64,000 bases of DNA from Metallyticus violacea (lineage: Eukaryota > Arthropoda > Insecta > Mantodea > Metallyticidae): positions 3,602,001 through 3,666,000 of the forward strand of contig JAUJEO010000019.1 in assembly GCA_030762175.1 (NCBI GenBank). Reading direction: 5' to 3'. Within the stretch, counting starts at the first letter, position 1, and each line of letters starts with the position of its first letter. The position numbers and the translations under genes are program-made. The notes beneath the pieces were generated by a model, which saw only the letters and a list, made by a program, of their open reading frames with translations, made no database searches and was not told the origin of the DNA. Below, piece after piece: positions 49,923 to 62,389 of the stretch.

Positions 49923-52900
49923 AAAAAAAATTTTCTTCTTTTCGAGATTCTTTGCGCATAATATGCTTCTCTGAGGCTATCAAACTAGTATAATGAAACA
50001 GAACAAGTTATCTCAAATAAGAACGGAAAAAAGTGATTTAAACGACGTTTCAGAACTTCGAAAAAATTTTTTTTCTTTTGGAGATTCATTGCGCATAATA
50101 TGCTTTACTGAGGCTATCAAACTAGTATAATGAAAGAGAACCATTTATCTCAAATAAGAACGGAAAAAAGTGATTCAAACGACGTTTCCAAACTTCGAAA
50201 AAAAAATTTTTTTCTTTTCGAGATTCTTTGCGCATAATATGCTTTACTGAGGCTATCAAACTAGTATAATGAAAGAGAACCAGTTATCTCAAATAAGAAC
50301 GGAAAAAAGTGATTTAAACGACGTTTCCAAACTTCGAAAAAAAATTTTTTTCTTTTCGAGATTCTTTGCGCATAATATGCTTTTCTGAGGATATCAAACT
50401 AGTATAATGAAAGAGAACCAGTTATCTCAAATAAGAACGGAAAAAAGTGATTCAAACGACGTTTCCAAACTTGGAAAAAAATTTTTTTTCTTTTCGAGAT
50501 TCTTTGCGCATAATATGCTTTACTGAGGCTATCAAACTAGTATAATGAAAGAGAACCAGTTATCTCAAATAAGAACGGAAAAAAAGTGATACAAACGAAG
50601 TTTCCAAACTTCAAAAAAAATTTTTTTTCTTTTCGACATTCTTTGCGCATAATATGCTTTTCTGAGGCTATCAAACTAGTATAATGAAAGAGAACCAGTT
50701 ATCTCAAACAAGAACGGAAAAAAAGTGACTTTAAAGAAGTTTACAAACATCGAAAAAAAATTTTCTTCTTTTCGAGATTCTTTGCGCATAATATGCTTTT
50801 CTGGGGCTATCAAACTAGTATAATGAAAGAGAACCAGTTATCTCAAATAAGAACGGAAAAAAAGTGATTCTAACGAAGTTTCCAAACTTCGAAAAAAAAT
50901 TTTTTTCTTTTCGAGATTCTTTGCGCATAATATGCTTTACTGAGGCTATCAAACTAGTATAATGAAAGAGAACCAGTTATCTCAAATAAGAACGGAAAAA
51001 AAGTGATTCAAACGAAGTTTCCAAACTTCGAAAAAAAATTGTTTTCTTTTCGAGATTCTTTGCGCATAATATGATTTTCTGAGGCTATCAAACTACTATA
51101 ATGAAAGAGAACCAGTTATCTCAAATAAGAACGGAAAAAAGTGACACAAACGACCTTTCCAAACTTCGAAAAAAATTTTTTTTCTTTTCGAGATTCTTTG
51201 CGCATAATATGCTTTACTGAGGCTATCAAAGTAGTATAATGTAAGAGAACCAGTTATCTCAAATAAGAACGGAAAAAAAGTGATTCTAACGAAGTTTCCA
51301 AACTTCGAAAAAATTTTTTTTTCTTTTCAAGATTCTTTGCGCATAATATGCTTTACTGAGGCTATCAAACTAGTATAATGAAAGAGAACCATTTATCTCA
51401 AATAATAACGGAAAAAAAGTGATTCAAACGAAATTACCAAACTTAAAAAAAAAAATTTTTTTCTTTTCGAGATTCTTTGCGCATAATATGCTCTTCTGAG
51501 GTTATCAAACTAGTATAATGAAAGAGAACCAGTTATCTCAAATAAGAACGGAAAAAAAGTGATTCTAACGAAGTTTCCAAACTTCGAAAAAAATTTTTTT
51601 TCTTTTCGAGATTCTTTGAGCATAATATGCTTTACTGAGGCTATCAAACTAGCATAATGAAAGAGAACCAGTTATCTCAAATAAGAACGGAAAAAAAGTG
51701 ATTCTAACGAAGTTTCCAAACTTCGAAAAATTTTTTTTTTCTTTTCGAGATTCTTTGCGCATAATATGCTTTTCTGAGGCTATCAAACCAGTATAATGAA
51801 AGAGAACCAGTTAGCTCAAATAAGAACGGAAAAAAAGTGATTCTAACGAAGTTTCCAAACTTCAAAAAAAATTTTTTTTCTTTTCGAGATTCTTTGCGCA
51901 TAAAATGCTTCTCTGAGGCTATCAAACTAGTATAATGAAAGAGAACCAGTTATCTCAAACAAGAACGGAAAAAAAGTGATTTAAACGAAGTTTCCAAACT
52001 CGAAAATTTTTTTTTTTCTTTTCGAGATTTTTTGCGCATAATATGCTTTACTGAGGCTATCAAACTAGTATAATGAAAGAGAACCAGTTATCTCAAATAA
52101 GAACGGAAAAAAAGTGATTCTAACGAAGTCTCCAAACTTCGAAAAAAATTTTTCTTCTTTTCGAGATTCTTTGCGCATAATATGCTTCTCTGAGGCTTTC
52201 AAACTAGTATAATGAAAGAGAACAAGTTATCTCAAACAAGAACAGAAAAAAAGTGATTCTAACGAAGTTTCGAAACTTCGAAAAAAAATTTTTATCTTTT
52301 CGAGATTCTTTGCGCATAATATGCTTTTCTGAGGCTATCAAACTGTATAATGAAAGAGAACTAGTTATCTCAAATAAGAACGGAAAAAAGTGATTCTAAC
52401 GACGTTTCCAAACTTCGAAAAAAATTTTTCTTCTTTTCGAGATTCTTTGCGCATAATATGCTTCTCTGAGGCTATCAAACTAGTATAATGAAACAGAACA
52501 AGTTATCTCAAACAAGAACGGAAAAAAAGTGATTCTAACGAAGTTTCCAAACTTCGAAAAAAATTTTTTTTCTTTTCGAGATTCTTTGCGCATAATATGC
52601 TTTTCTGAGGCTATCAAACTGTATAATGAAAGAGAACTAGTTATCTCAAATAAGAACAGAAAAAAGTGATTCTAACGACGTTTCCAAACTTCGAAAAAAA
52701 ATTTTTTTCTTTTCGAGACTTTGCGCATAATATGCTTTTCTGAGGCTATCAAACTACTATAATGAAAGAGAACCAGTTTTCTCAAATAAGAACGGAAAAA
52801 AGTGATTTAAACGACGTTTCCAAACTTCGAAAAAATTTTTTTTCTTTTCGAGATTCTTTGCGCATAATATGTTTTACTGAGGCTATCAAACTAGTATAAT

Positions 52901-54484
52901 GAAAGAGAACCAGTTATCTCAAATAAGAACGGAAAAAAGTGATTCAAACGACGTTTTCAAACTTCGAAAAAAAATTTTTTTCTTTTCGAGATTCTTTGCG
53001 CATAATATGCTTTACTGAGGCTATCAAACTAGTATAATGAAAGAGAACCAGTTATCTCAAATAAGAACGGAAAAAAGTGATTTAAACGACGTTTCCAAAC
53101 TTCGAAAAAAATTTTTTCTTTTCGAGATTCTTTGCGCATAATATGCTTTACTGAGGCTATCAAACTAGTATAATGAAAGAGAACCAGTTATCTCAAATAA
53201 GAACGGAAAAAAGTGATTCAAACGACGTTTCCAAACTTCGAAAAAATTTTTTTTTCTTTTCGAGATTCTTTGCGCATAATATGCTTTACTGAGGCTATCA
53301 AACTAATATAATGAAAGAGAACCAGTTATCTCAAATAAGAACGGAAAAAAGTGATTCAAACGACGTTTCCAAATTTCGAAAAAAATTTTTTTTCTTTTCG
53401 AGATTCTTTGCGCATAATATGCTTTACTGAGGCTATCAAACTAGTATAATGAAAGAGAACCAGTTATCTCAAATAAGAACGGAAAAAAGTGATTGAAACG
53501 ACGTTTCCAAACTTCGAAAAAAAATTTTTTTCTCTTCGAGATTCTTTGCGCATAATATGCTTTACTGAGGCTATCAAACTAGTAATATGAAAGAGAACCA
53601 GTTATCTCAAATAAGAACGGAAAAAAAGTGATTCTAACGAAGTTTCCAAACTTCGAAAAAAATTTTTTTTCTTTTCGAGATTCTTTGCGCATAATATGCT
53701 TTTCTGAGGCTATCAAAGTAGTATAATGAAAGAGAACCAGTTATCTCAAATAAGAACCGAAAAAAATTATTCTAACGAATTTTCCAAACTTCGAAATACA
53801 TTTTTTTTCTTTTCGAGATTCTTTGCGCATAATATGCTTTTCTGAGGCTATCAAACTAGTATAATGAAAGAGAACCAGTTATCTCAAATAAGAAAGGAAA
53901 AAAAGTGATTCTAACGAAGTTTCCAAACTTCGAAAATTTTTTTTTCTTTTCGAGATTCTTTGCGCATAATATGCTTTTCTGAGGCTATCAAACTAGTATA
54001 ATGAAAGAGAACCAGTTAACTCAAATAAGAATGGAAAAAAAGTGATTCTAAGAAAGTTTCTAAGCTTTGAAAAAAATTTTTTTTCATTTCGAGATTCTTT
54101 GCGCATAATATGCTTTTCTGAGGCTATCAAACTAGTATAATGAAAGAGAACCAGTTATCTCAAATAAGAACGGAAAAAAGTGATTCAAACGACGTTTCCA
54201 AACTTCGAAAAACAATTTTTTTCTTTTCGAGATTCTTTGCGCATAATATGCTTTACTGAGGCTATCAAACTAGTATAATGAAAGAGAACCAGTTATCTCA
54301 AATAAGAACGGAAAAAAGTGATTTAAACGACGTTTCCAAACTTCGAAAAAAAAATTTTTTCTTTTCGAGATTCTTTGCGCATAATATGCTTTTCTGAGGC
54401 TATCAAACTAGTATAATGAAAGAGAACCAGTTATCTCAAATAAGAACGGAAAAAAAGTGATACAAACGAAGTTTCCAAACTTCA
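49923..54484 (+). repeat. 4562-bp tandem duplication, copy 2
   Basis: It is nearly identical to copy 1. By eye I found three base differences: GTAAGAG for GAAAGAG near 51241, TACTGAGGC for TACTAAGGC near 51355, and GAGGTTATC for GAGGCTATC near 51500. The junction at 49920-49925 is inside a monomer. Its left half is L (GATACAAACGAAG) and its right half is the TTTTCTTC form with which copy 1 begins. Copy 2 ends where L continues normally (TTCGACATTC near 54503). Confidence 0.95.
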
Positions 54485-57400
54485 AAAAAATTTTTTTTTC
54501 TTTTCGACATTCTTTGCGCATAATATGCTTTTCTGAGGCTATCAAACTAGTATAATGAAAGAGAACCAGTTATCTCAAACAAGAACGGAAAAAAAGTGAT
54601 TTTAAAGAAGTTTACAAACATCGAAAAAAAATTTTCTTCTTTTCGAGATTCTTTGCGCATAATATGATTTTCTGAGGCTATCAAACTACTATAATGAAAG
54701 AGAACCAGTTATCTCAAATAAGAACGGAAAAAAGTGACACAAACGACGTTTCCAAACTTCGAAAAAAATTTTTTTCCTTTTCGAGATTCTTTGCGCATAA
54801 TATGCTTTACTGAGGCTATCAAAGTAGTATAATGAAAGAGAACCAGTTATCTCAAATAAGAACGGAAAAAAAGTGATTCTAACGAAGTTTCCAAACTTCG
54901 AAAAAATTTTTTTTTCTTTTCAAGATTCTTTGCGCATAATATGCTTTACTGAGGCTATCAAACTAGTATAATGAAAGAGAACCATTTATCTCAAATAATA
55001 ACGGAAAAAAAGTGATTCAAACGAAATTTCCAAACTTAAAAAAAAAAATTTTTTACTTTTCGAGATTCTTTGCGCATAATATGCTCTTCTGAGGCTATCA
55101 AACTAGTATCATGAAAGAGAACCAGTTATCTCAAATAAGAACGGAAAAAAAGTGATTCTAACGAAGTTTCCAAACTTCGACAAAAATTTTTTTTCTTTTC
55201 GAGATTCTTTGAGCATAATATGCTTTACTGAGGCTATCAAACTAGCATAATGAAAGAGAACCAGTTATCCCAAATAAGAACGGAAAAAAAGTGATTCTAA
55301 CGAAGTTTCCAAACTTCGAAAAAAATTTTTTTTCTTTTCGAGATTCTTTGCGCATAATATGCTTTTCTGAGGCTATCAAACCAGTATAATGAAAGAGAAC
55401 CAGTTAGCTCAAATAAGAACGGAAAAAAAGTGATTCTAACGAAGTTTCCAAACTTCAAAAAAAATTTTTTTTCTTTTCGAGATTCTTTGCGCATAAAATG
55501 CTTCTCTGAGGCTATCAAACTAGTATAATGAAAGAGAACCAGTTATCTCAAACAAGAACGGAAAAAAAGTGATTTAAACGAAGTTTCCAAACTTCGAAAA
55601 AAATTTTTCTTCTTTTCGAGATTCTTTGCGCATAATATGCTTTTCTGAGTCTATTAAACTAGTATAATGAAAGAGAACCATTTATCTCAAATAAGAACGG
55701 AAAAAAGTCATTCAAACGACGTTTCCAAACTTCGAAAAATTTTTTTTTTCTTTTCGAGATTTTTTGCGCATAATATGCTTTACTGAGGCTATCAAACTAG
55801 TATAATGAAAGAGAACCAGTTATCTCAAATAAGAACGGAAAAAAAGTGATTCTAACGAAGTCTCCAAACTTCAAAAAAAATTTTTCTTCTTTTCGAGATT
55901 CTTTGCGCATAATATGCTTCTCTGAGGCTATCAAACTAGTATAATGAAAGAGAACAAGTTATCTCAAACAAGAACGGAAAAAAAGTGATTCTAACGAAGT
56001 TTCGAAACTTCGAAAAAAAATTTTTATCTTTTCGAGATTCTTTGCGCATAATATGCTTTTCTGAGGCTATCAAACTGTATAATGAAAGAGAACTAGTTAT
56101 CTCAAATAAGAACGGAAAAAAGTGATTCTAACGACGTTTCCAAACTTCGAAAAAAATTTTTCTTCTTTTCGAGATTCTTTGCGCATAATATGCTTCTCTG
56201 AGGCTATCAAACTAGTATAATGAAACAGAACAAGTTATCTCAAACAAGAACGGAAAAAAAGTGATTCTAACGAAGTTTCCAAACTTCGAAAAAAATTTTT
56301 TTTCTTTTCGAGATTCTTTGCGCATAATATGCTTTTCTGAGGCTATCAAACTGTATAATGAAAGAGAACTAGTTATCTCAAATAAGAACAGAAAAAAGTG
56401 ATTCTAACGACGTTTCCAAACTTCGAAAAAAAATTTTTTTCTTTTCGAGATTCTTTGCGCACAATATGCTTTTCTGAGGCTATCAAACTACTATAATGAA
56501 AGAGAACCAGTTTTCTCAAATAAGAACGGAAAAAAGTGATTTAAACGACGTTTCCAAACTTCGAAAAAATTTTTTTTCTTTTCGAGATTCTTTGCGCATA
56601 ATATGCTTTACTGAGGCTATCAAACTAGTATAATGAAAGAGAACCAGTTATCTCAAATAAGAACGGAAAAAAGTGATTCAAACGACGTTTCCAAACTTCG
56701 AAAAAAAATTTTTTTCTTTTCGAGATTCTTTGCGCATAATATGCTTTACTGAGGCTATCAAACTAGTATAATGAAAGAGAACCAGTTATCTCAAATAAGA
56801 ACGGAAAAAAGGGATTTAAACGACGTTTCCAAACTTCGAAAAAAATTTTTTCTTTTCGAGATTCTTTGCGCATAATATGCTTTACTGAGGCTATCAAACT
56901 AGTATAATGAAAGAGAACCAGTTATCTCAAATAAGAACGGAAAAAAGTGATTCAAACGACGTTTCCAAACTTCGAAAAAAATTTTTTTTCTTTTCGAGAT
57001 TCTTTGCGCATAATATGCTTTACTGAGGCTATCAAACTAATATAAGGAAAGAGAACCAGTTATCTCAAATAAGAACGGAAAAAAGTGATTCAAACGACGT
57101 TTCCAAACTTCGAAAAAATTTTTTTTTCTTTTCGAGATTCTTTGCGCATAATATGCTTTACTGAGGCTATCAAACTAGTATAATGAAAGAGAACCAGTTA
57201 TCTCAAATAAGAACGGAAAAAAATGATTGAAACGACGTTTCCAAACTTCGAAAAAAATTTTTTTTCTTTTCGAGATTCTTTGCGCATAATATGCTTTACT
57301 GAGGCTATCAAACTAGTAATATGAAAGAGAACCAGTTATCTCAAATAAGAACGGAAAAAAAGTGATTCTAACGAAGTTTCCAAACTTCGAAAAAAATTTT

Positions 57401-57852
57401 TTTTCTTTTCGAGATTCTTTGCGCATAATATGCTTTTCTGAGGCTATCAAAGTAGTATAATGAAAGAGAACCAGTTATCTCAAATAAGAACCGAAAAAAA
57501 TTATTCTAACGAATTTTCCAAACTTCGAAATACATTTTTTTTCTTTTCGAGATTCTTTGCGCATAATATGCTTTTCTGAGGCTATCAAACTAGTATAATG
57601 AAAGAGAACCAGTTATCTCAAATAAGAAAGGAAAAAAAGTGATTCTAACGAAGTTTCCAAACTTCGAAAAATTTTTTTTTCTTTTCGAGATTCTTTGCGC
57701 ATAATATGCTTTTCTGAGGCTATCAAACTAGTATAATGAAAGAGAACCAGTTAACTCAAATCAGAATGGAAAAAAAGTGATTCTAAGAAAGTTTCTAAGC
57801 TTCGAAAAAAATTTTTTTTCATTTCGAGATTCTTTGCGCATAATATGCTTTT
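54485..57852 (+). repeat. Third, older relative of the 4562-bp unit
   Basis: O/P at 54666, V at 55022, X and D (55297) lie 3593 bp after their counterparts in copy 2. From F on, the shift rises to about 3735 bp because this block keeps a GAGTCTATTAAAC monomer near 55650 that is missing from the fused form at 47431 and 51994. A is at 57797. Private changes include AGTATCATG near 55106, TTCGACAAAAA near 55180 and GCGCACAATATGC at 56457. Confidence 0.8.
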
Positions 57853-58775
57853 CTGAGGCTATCAAACTAGTATAATGAAAGAGAACCAGTTATCTCAAAT
57901 AAGAACGGAAAAAAGTGATTCAAACGACGTTTCCAAACTTCGAAAAAAATTTTTTTTCTTTTCGAGATTCTTTGCGCATAATATGCTTTACTGAGGCTAT
58001 CAAACTAATATAAGGAAAGAGAACCAGTTATCTCAAATAAGAACGGAAAAAAGTGATTCAAACGACGTTTCCAAACTTCGAAAAAAATTTTTTTTCTTTT
58101 CGAGATTCTTTGCGCATAATATGCTTTACTGAGGCTATCAAACTAGTATAATGAAAGAGAACCAGTTATCTCAAATAAGAACGGAAAAAAAATGATTGAA
58201 ACGACGTTTCCAAACTTCGAAAAAAATTTTTTTTCTTTTCGAGATTCTTTGCGCATAATATGCTTTACTGAGGCTATCAAACTAGTAATATGAAAGAGAA
58301 CCAGTTATCTCAAATAAGAACGGAAAAAAAGTGATTCTAACGAAGTTTCCAAACTTCGAAAAAAATTTTTTTTCTTTTCGAGATTCTTTGCGCATAATAT
58401 GCTTTTCTGAGGCTATCAAAGTAGTATAATGAAAGAGAACCAGTTATCTCAAATAAGAACCGAAAAAAATGATTCTAACGAATTTTCCAAACTTCGAAAT
58501 ACATTTTTTTTCTTTTCGAGATTCTTTGCGCATAATATGCTTTTCTGAGGCTATCAAACTAGTATAATGAAAGAGAACCAGTTATCTCAAATAAGAAAGG
58601 AAAAAAAGTGATTCTAACGAAGTTTCCAAACTTCGAAAAATTTTTTTTTCTTTTCGAGATTCTTTGCGCATAATATGCTTTTCTGAGGCTATCAAACTAG
58701 TATAATGAAAGAGAACCAGTTAACTCAAATCAGAATGGAAAAAAAGTGATTCTAAGAAAGTTTCTAAGCTTCGAA
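56885..58775 (+). repeat. 968-bp tandem duplication (7 monomers, two copies)
   Basis: TATAAGGAAAG occurs at 57041 and 58009, S at 57315 and 58284, and AAGCTT at 57797 and 58766. Copy 1 is about 56885-57852 and copy 2 about 57853-58775. The AACTCAAATCAGAATGG spelling in A is shared by both copies. The second A is a hybrid: after the A/T tract it reads CTTTTCGAAATTC and leads to the C boundary instead of TTCATTTCGAG. Confidence 0.85.
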
Positions 58776-60850
58776 AAAAATTTTTTTTCTTTTCGAAATT
58801 CTTTGCGCATAATATGCTTTACTGAGGCTATCAAACTAGCCTAATGAAAGAGAACCAGTTATCTCAAATAAGAACGGAAAAAAAGTGATTCTAACGAAGT
58901 TTCCAAACTTCGAAAAAAATTTTTTTTCTTTTCGAGATTCTTTGCGCATAATATGCTTTTCTGAGGCTATCAAACCAGTATAATGAAAGAGAACCAGTTA
59001 GCTCAAATAAGAACGGAAAAAAAGTGATTCTAACGAAGTTTCCAAACTTCAAAAAACATTTTTTTTCTTTTCGAGATTCTTTGCGCATAAAATGCTTCTC
59101 TGAGGCTATCAAACTAGTATAATGAAAGAGAACCAGTTATCTCAAACAAGAACGGAAAAAAAGTGATTTAAACGAAGTTTCCAAAATTCGAAAAAAATTT
59201 TTCTTCTTTTCGAGATTCTTTGCGCATAATATGCTTTTCTGAGTCTATCAAACTAGTATAATGAAAGTGAACCAGTTATCTCAAATAAGAACGGAAAAAA
59301 GTGATTCAAACGACGTTTCCAAACTTCGAAAAATTTTTTTTTTCTTTTCGAGATTTTTTGCGCATAATATGCTTTACTGAGGCTATCAAACTAGTATAAT
59401 GAAAGAGAACCAGTTATCTCAAATAAGAACGGAAAAAAAGTGATTCTAACGAAGTTTCCAAAATTCGAAAAAAATTTTTCTTCTTTTCGAGATTCTTTGC
59501 GCATAATATTCTTCTCTGAGGCTATCAAACTAGTATAATGAAAGAGAACAAGTTATCTCAAACAAGAACGGAAAAAAAGTGATTCTAACGAAGTTTCCAA
59601 ACTTCTTAAAAAATTTTTTTTCTTTTCGAGATTCTTTGCGCATAATATGCTTTTCTGAGGCTATCAAACTGTATAATGAAAGAGAACTAGTTATCTCAAA
59701 TAAGAACAGAAAAAAGTGATTCTAACGACGTTTCCAAACTTCGAAAAAAAATTTTTTTCTTTTCGAGATTCTTTGCGCATAATATGCTTTTCTGAGGCTA
59801 TCAAACTACTATAATGAAAGAGAACCAGTTTTTTTCTCAAATAAGAACGGAAAAAAGTGATTTAAACGACGTTTCAGAACTTCGAAAAATTTTTTTTTCT
59901 TTTGGAGATTCTTTGCGCATAATATGCTTTACTGAGGCTATCAAACTAGTATAATGAAAGAGAACCAGTTATCTCAAATAAGAACGGAAAAAAGTGATTC
60001 AAACGACGTTTCCAAACTTCGAAAAAAAATTTTTTTCTTTTCGAGATTCTTTGCGCATAATATGCTTTACTGAGGCTATCAAACTAGTATAATGAAAGAG
60101 AACCAGTTATCTCAAATAAGAACGGAAAAAAGTGATTTAAACGACGTTTCCAAACTTCGAAAAAAAATTTTTTTCTTTTCGAGATTCTTTGCGCATAATA
60201 TGCTTTTCTGAGGCTATCAAACTAGTATAATGAAAGAGAACCAGTTGTCTCAAATAAGAACGGAAAAAAGTGATTCAAACGACGTTTCCAAACTTGGAAA
60301 AAATTTTTTCTTCTTTTCGAGATTCTTTGCGCATAATATGCTTTACTGAGGCTATCAAACTAGTATAATGAAAGAGAACCAGTTATCTCAAATAAGAACG
60401 GAAAAAAAGTGATACAAACGAAGTTTCCAAACTTCAAAAAAAATTTTTTTTCTTTTCGACATTCTTTGCGCATAATATGCTTTTCTGAGGCTATCAAACT
60501 AGTATAATGAAAGAGAACCAGTTATCTCAAACAAGAACGGAAAAAAAGTGATTTTAAAGAAGTTTACAAACATCGAAAAAAAATTTTCTTCTTTTCGAGA
60601 TTCTTTGCGCATAATATGCTTTTCTGGGGCTATCAAACTAGTATAATGAAAGAGAACCAGTTATCTCAAATAAGAACGGAATAAAAGTGATTCTAACGAA
60701 GTGTCCAAACTTCGAAAAAAATTTTTTTTCTTTTCGAGATTCTTTGCGCATAATATGCTTTACTGAGGCTATCAAACTAGTATAATGAAAGAGAAACAGT
60801 TATCTCAAATAAGATCGGAAAAAAAGTGATTCTAACGAAGTTTCCAAACT
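58771..60850 (+). repeat. 2080-bp tandem duplication, copy 1 (15 monomers)
   Basis: AGCCTAATG at 58838 recurs at 60918, J at 59825 recurs at 61905, and K near 60293 recurs near 62373, all shifted 2080 bp. Shared rare variants are AACTTCAAAAAACATTTT in the D monomer and ACTTCTTAAAAAATTT near 59602 and 61682. CCAAAATTCG near 59185 and 59460 is private to this copy. Confidence 0.85.
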
Positions 60851-62389
60851 TCGAAAAAAATTTTTTTTCTTTTCGAGATTCTTTGCGCATAATATGCTTT
60901 ACTGAGGCTATCAAACTAGCCTAATGAAAGAGAACCAGTTATCTCAAATAAGAACGGAAAAAAAGTGATTCTAACGAAGTTTCCAAACTTCGAAAAAAAT
61001 TTTTTTTCTTTTCGAGATTCTTTGCGCATAATATGCTTTTCTGAGGCTATCAAACCAGTATAATGAAAGAGAACCAGTTAGCTCAAATAAGAACGGAAAA
61101 AAAGTGATTCTAACGAAGTTTCCAAACTTCAAAAAACATTTTTTTTCTTTTCGAGATTCTTTGCGCATAAAATGCTTCTCTGAGGCTATCAAACTAGTAT
61201 AATGAAAGAGAACCAGTTATCTCAAACAAGAACGGAAAAAAAGTGATTTAAACGAAGTTTCCAAACTTCGAAAAAAATTTTTCTTCTTTTCGAGATTCTT
61301 TGCGCATAATATGCTTTTCTGAGTCTATCAAACTAGTATAATGAAAGTGAACCAGTTATCTCAAATAAGAACGGAAAAAAGTGATTCAAACGACGTTTCC
61401 AAACTTCGAAAAATTTTTTTTTTCTTTTCGAGATTTTTTGCGCATAATATGCTTTACTGAGGCTATCAAACTAGTATAATGAAAGAGAACCAGTTATCTC
61501 AAATAAGAACGGAAAAAAAGTGATTCTAACGAAGTTTCCAAACTTCGAAAAAAATTTTTCTTCTTTTCGAGATTCTTTGCGCATAATATTCTTCTCTGAG
61601 GCTATCAAACTACTATAATGAAAGAGAACAAGTTATCTCAAACAAGAACGGAAAAAAAGTGATTCTAACGAAGTTTCCAAACTTCTTAAAAAATTTTTTT
61701 TCTTTTCGAGATTCTTTGCGCATAATATGCTTTTCTGAGGCTATCAAACTGTATAATGAAAGAGAACTAGTTATCTCAAATAAGAACAGAAAAAAGTGAT
61801 TCTAACGACGTTTCCAAACTTCGAAAAAAAATTTTTTTCTTTTCGAGATTCTTTGCGCATAATATGCTTTTCTGAGGCTATCAAACTACTATAATGAAAG
61901 AGAACCAGTTTTTTTCTCAAATAAGAACGGAAAAAAGTGATTTAAACAATGTTTCAGAACTTCGAAAAATTTTTTTTTCTTTTGGAGATTCTTTGCGCAT
62001 AATATGCTTTACTGAGGCTATCAAACTAGTATAATGAAAGAGAACCAGTTTTCTCAAATAAGAACGGAAAAAAGTGATTCAAACGACGTTTCCAAACTTC
62101 GAAAAAAAATTTTTTTCTTTTCGAGATTCTTTGCGCATAATATGCTTTACTGAGGCTATCAAACTAGTATAATGAAAGAGAACCAGTTATCTCAAATAAG
62201 AACGGAAAAAAGTGATTTAAACGACGTTTCCAAACTTCGAAAAAAAATTTTTTTCTTTTCGAGATTCTTTGCGCATAATATGCTTTTCTGAGGCTATCAA
62301 ACTAGTATAATGAAAGAGAACCAGTTGTCTCAAATAAGAACGGAAAAAAGTGATTCAAACGACGTTTCCAAACTTGGAAAAAATTTTTT
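60851..62389 (+). repeat. 2080-bp tandem duplication, copy 2 (cut short)
   Basis: It follows copy 1 from C to K. After the K monomer's A/T tract (about 62385) it switches to a D-type tail (CCAGTATAATGAAAGACAAC) instead of going on to L and M. AAACAATGTTTCAG near 61947 and the CCAGTTTTCTC at 62046 are private changes. Confidence 0.8.
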
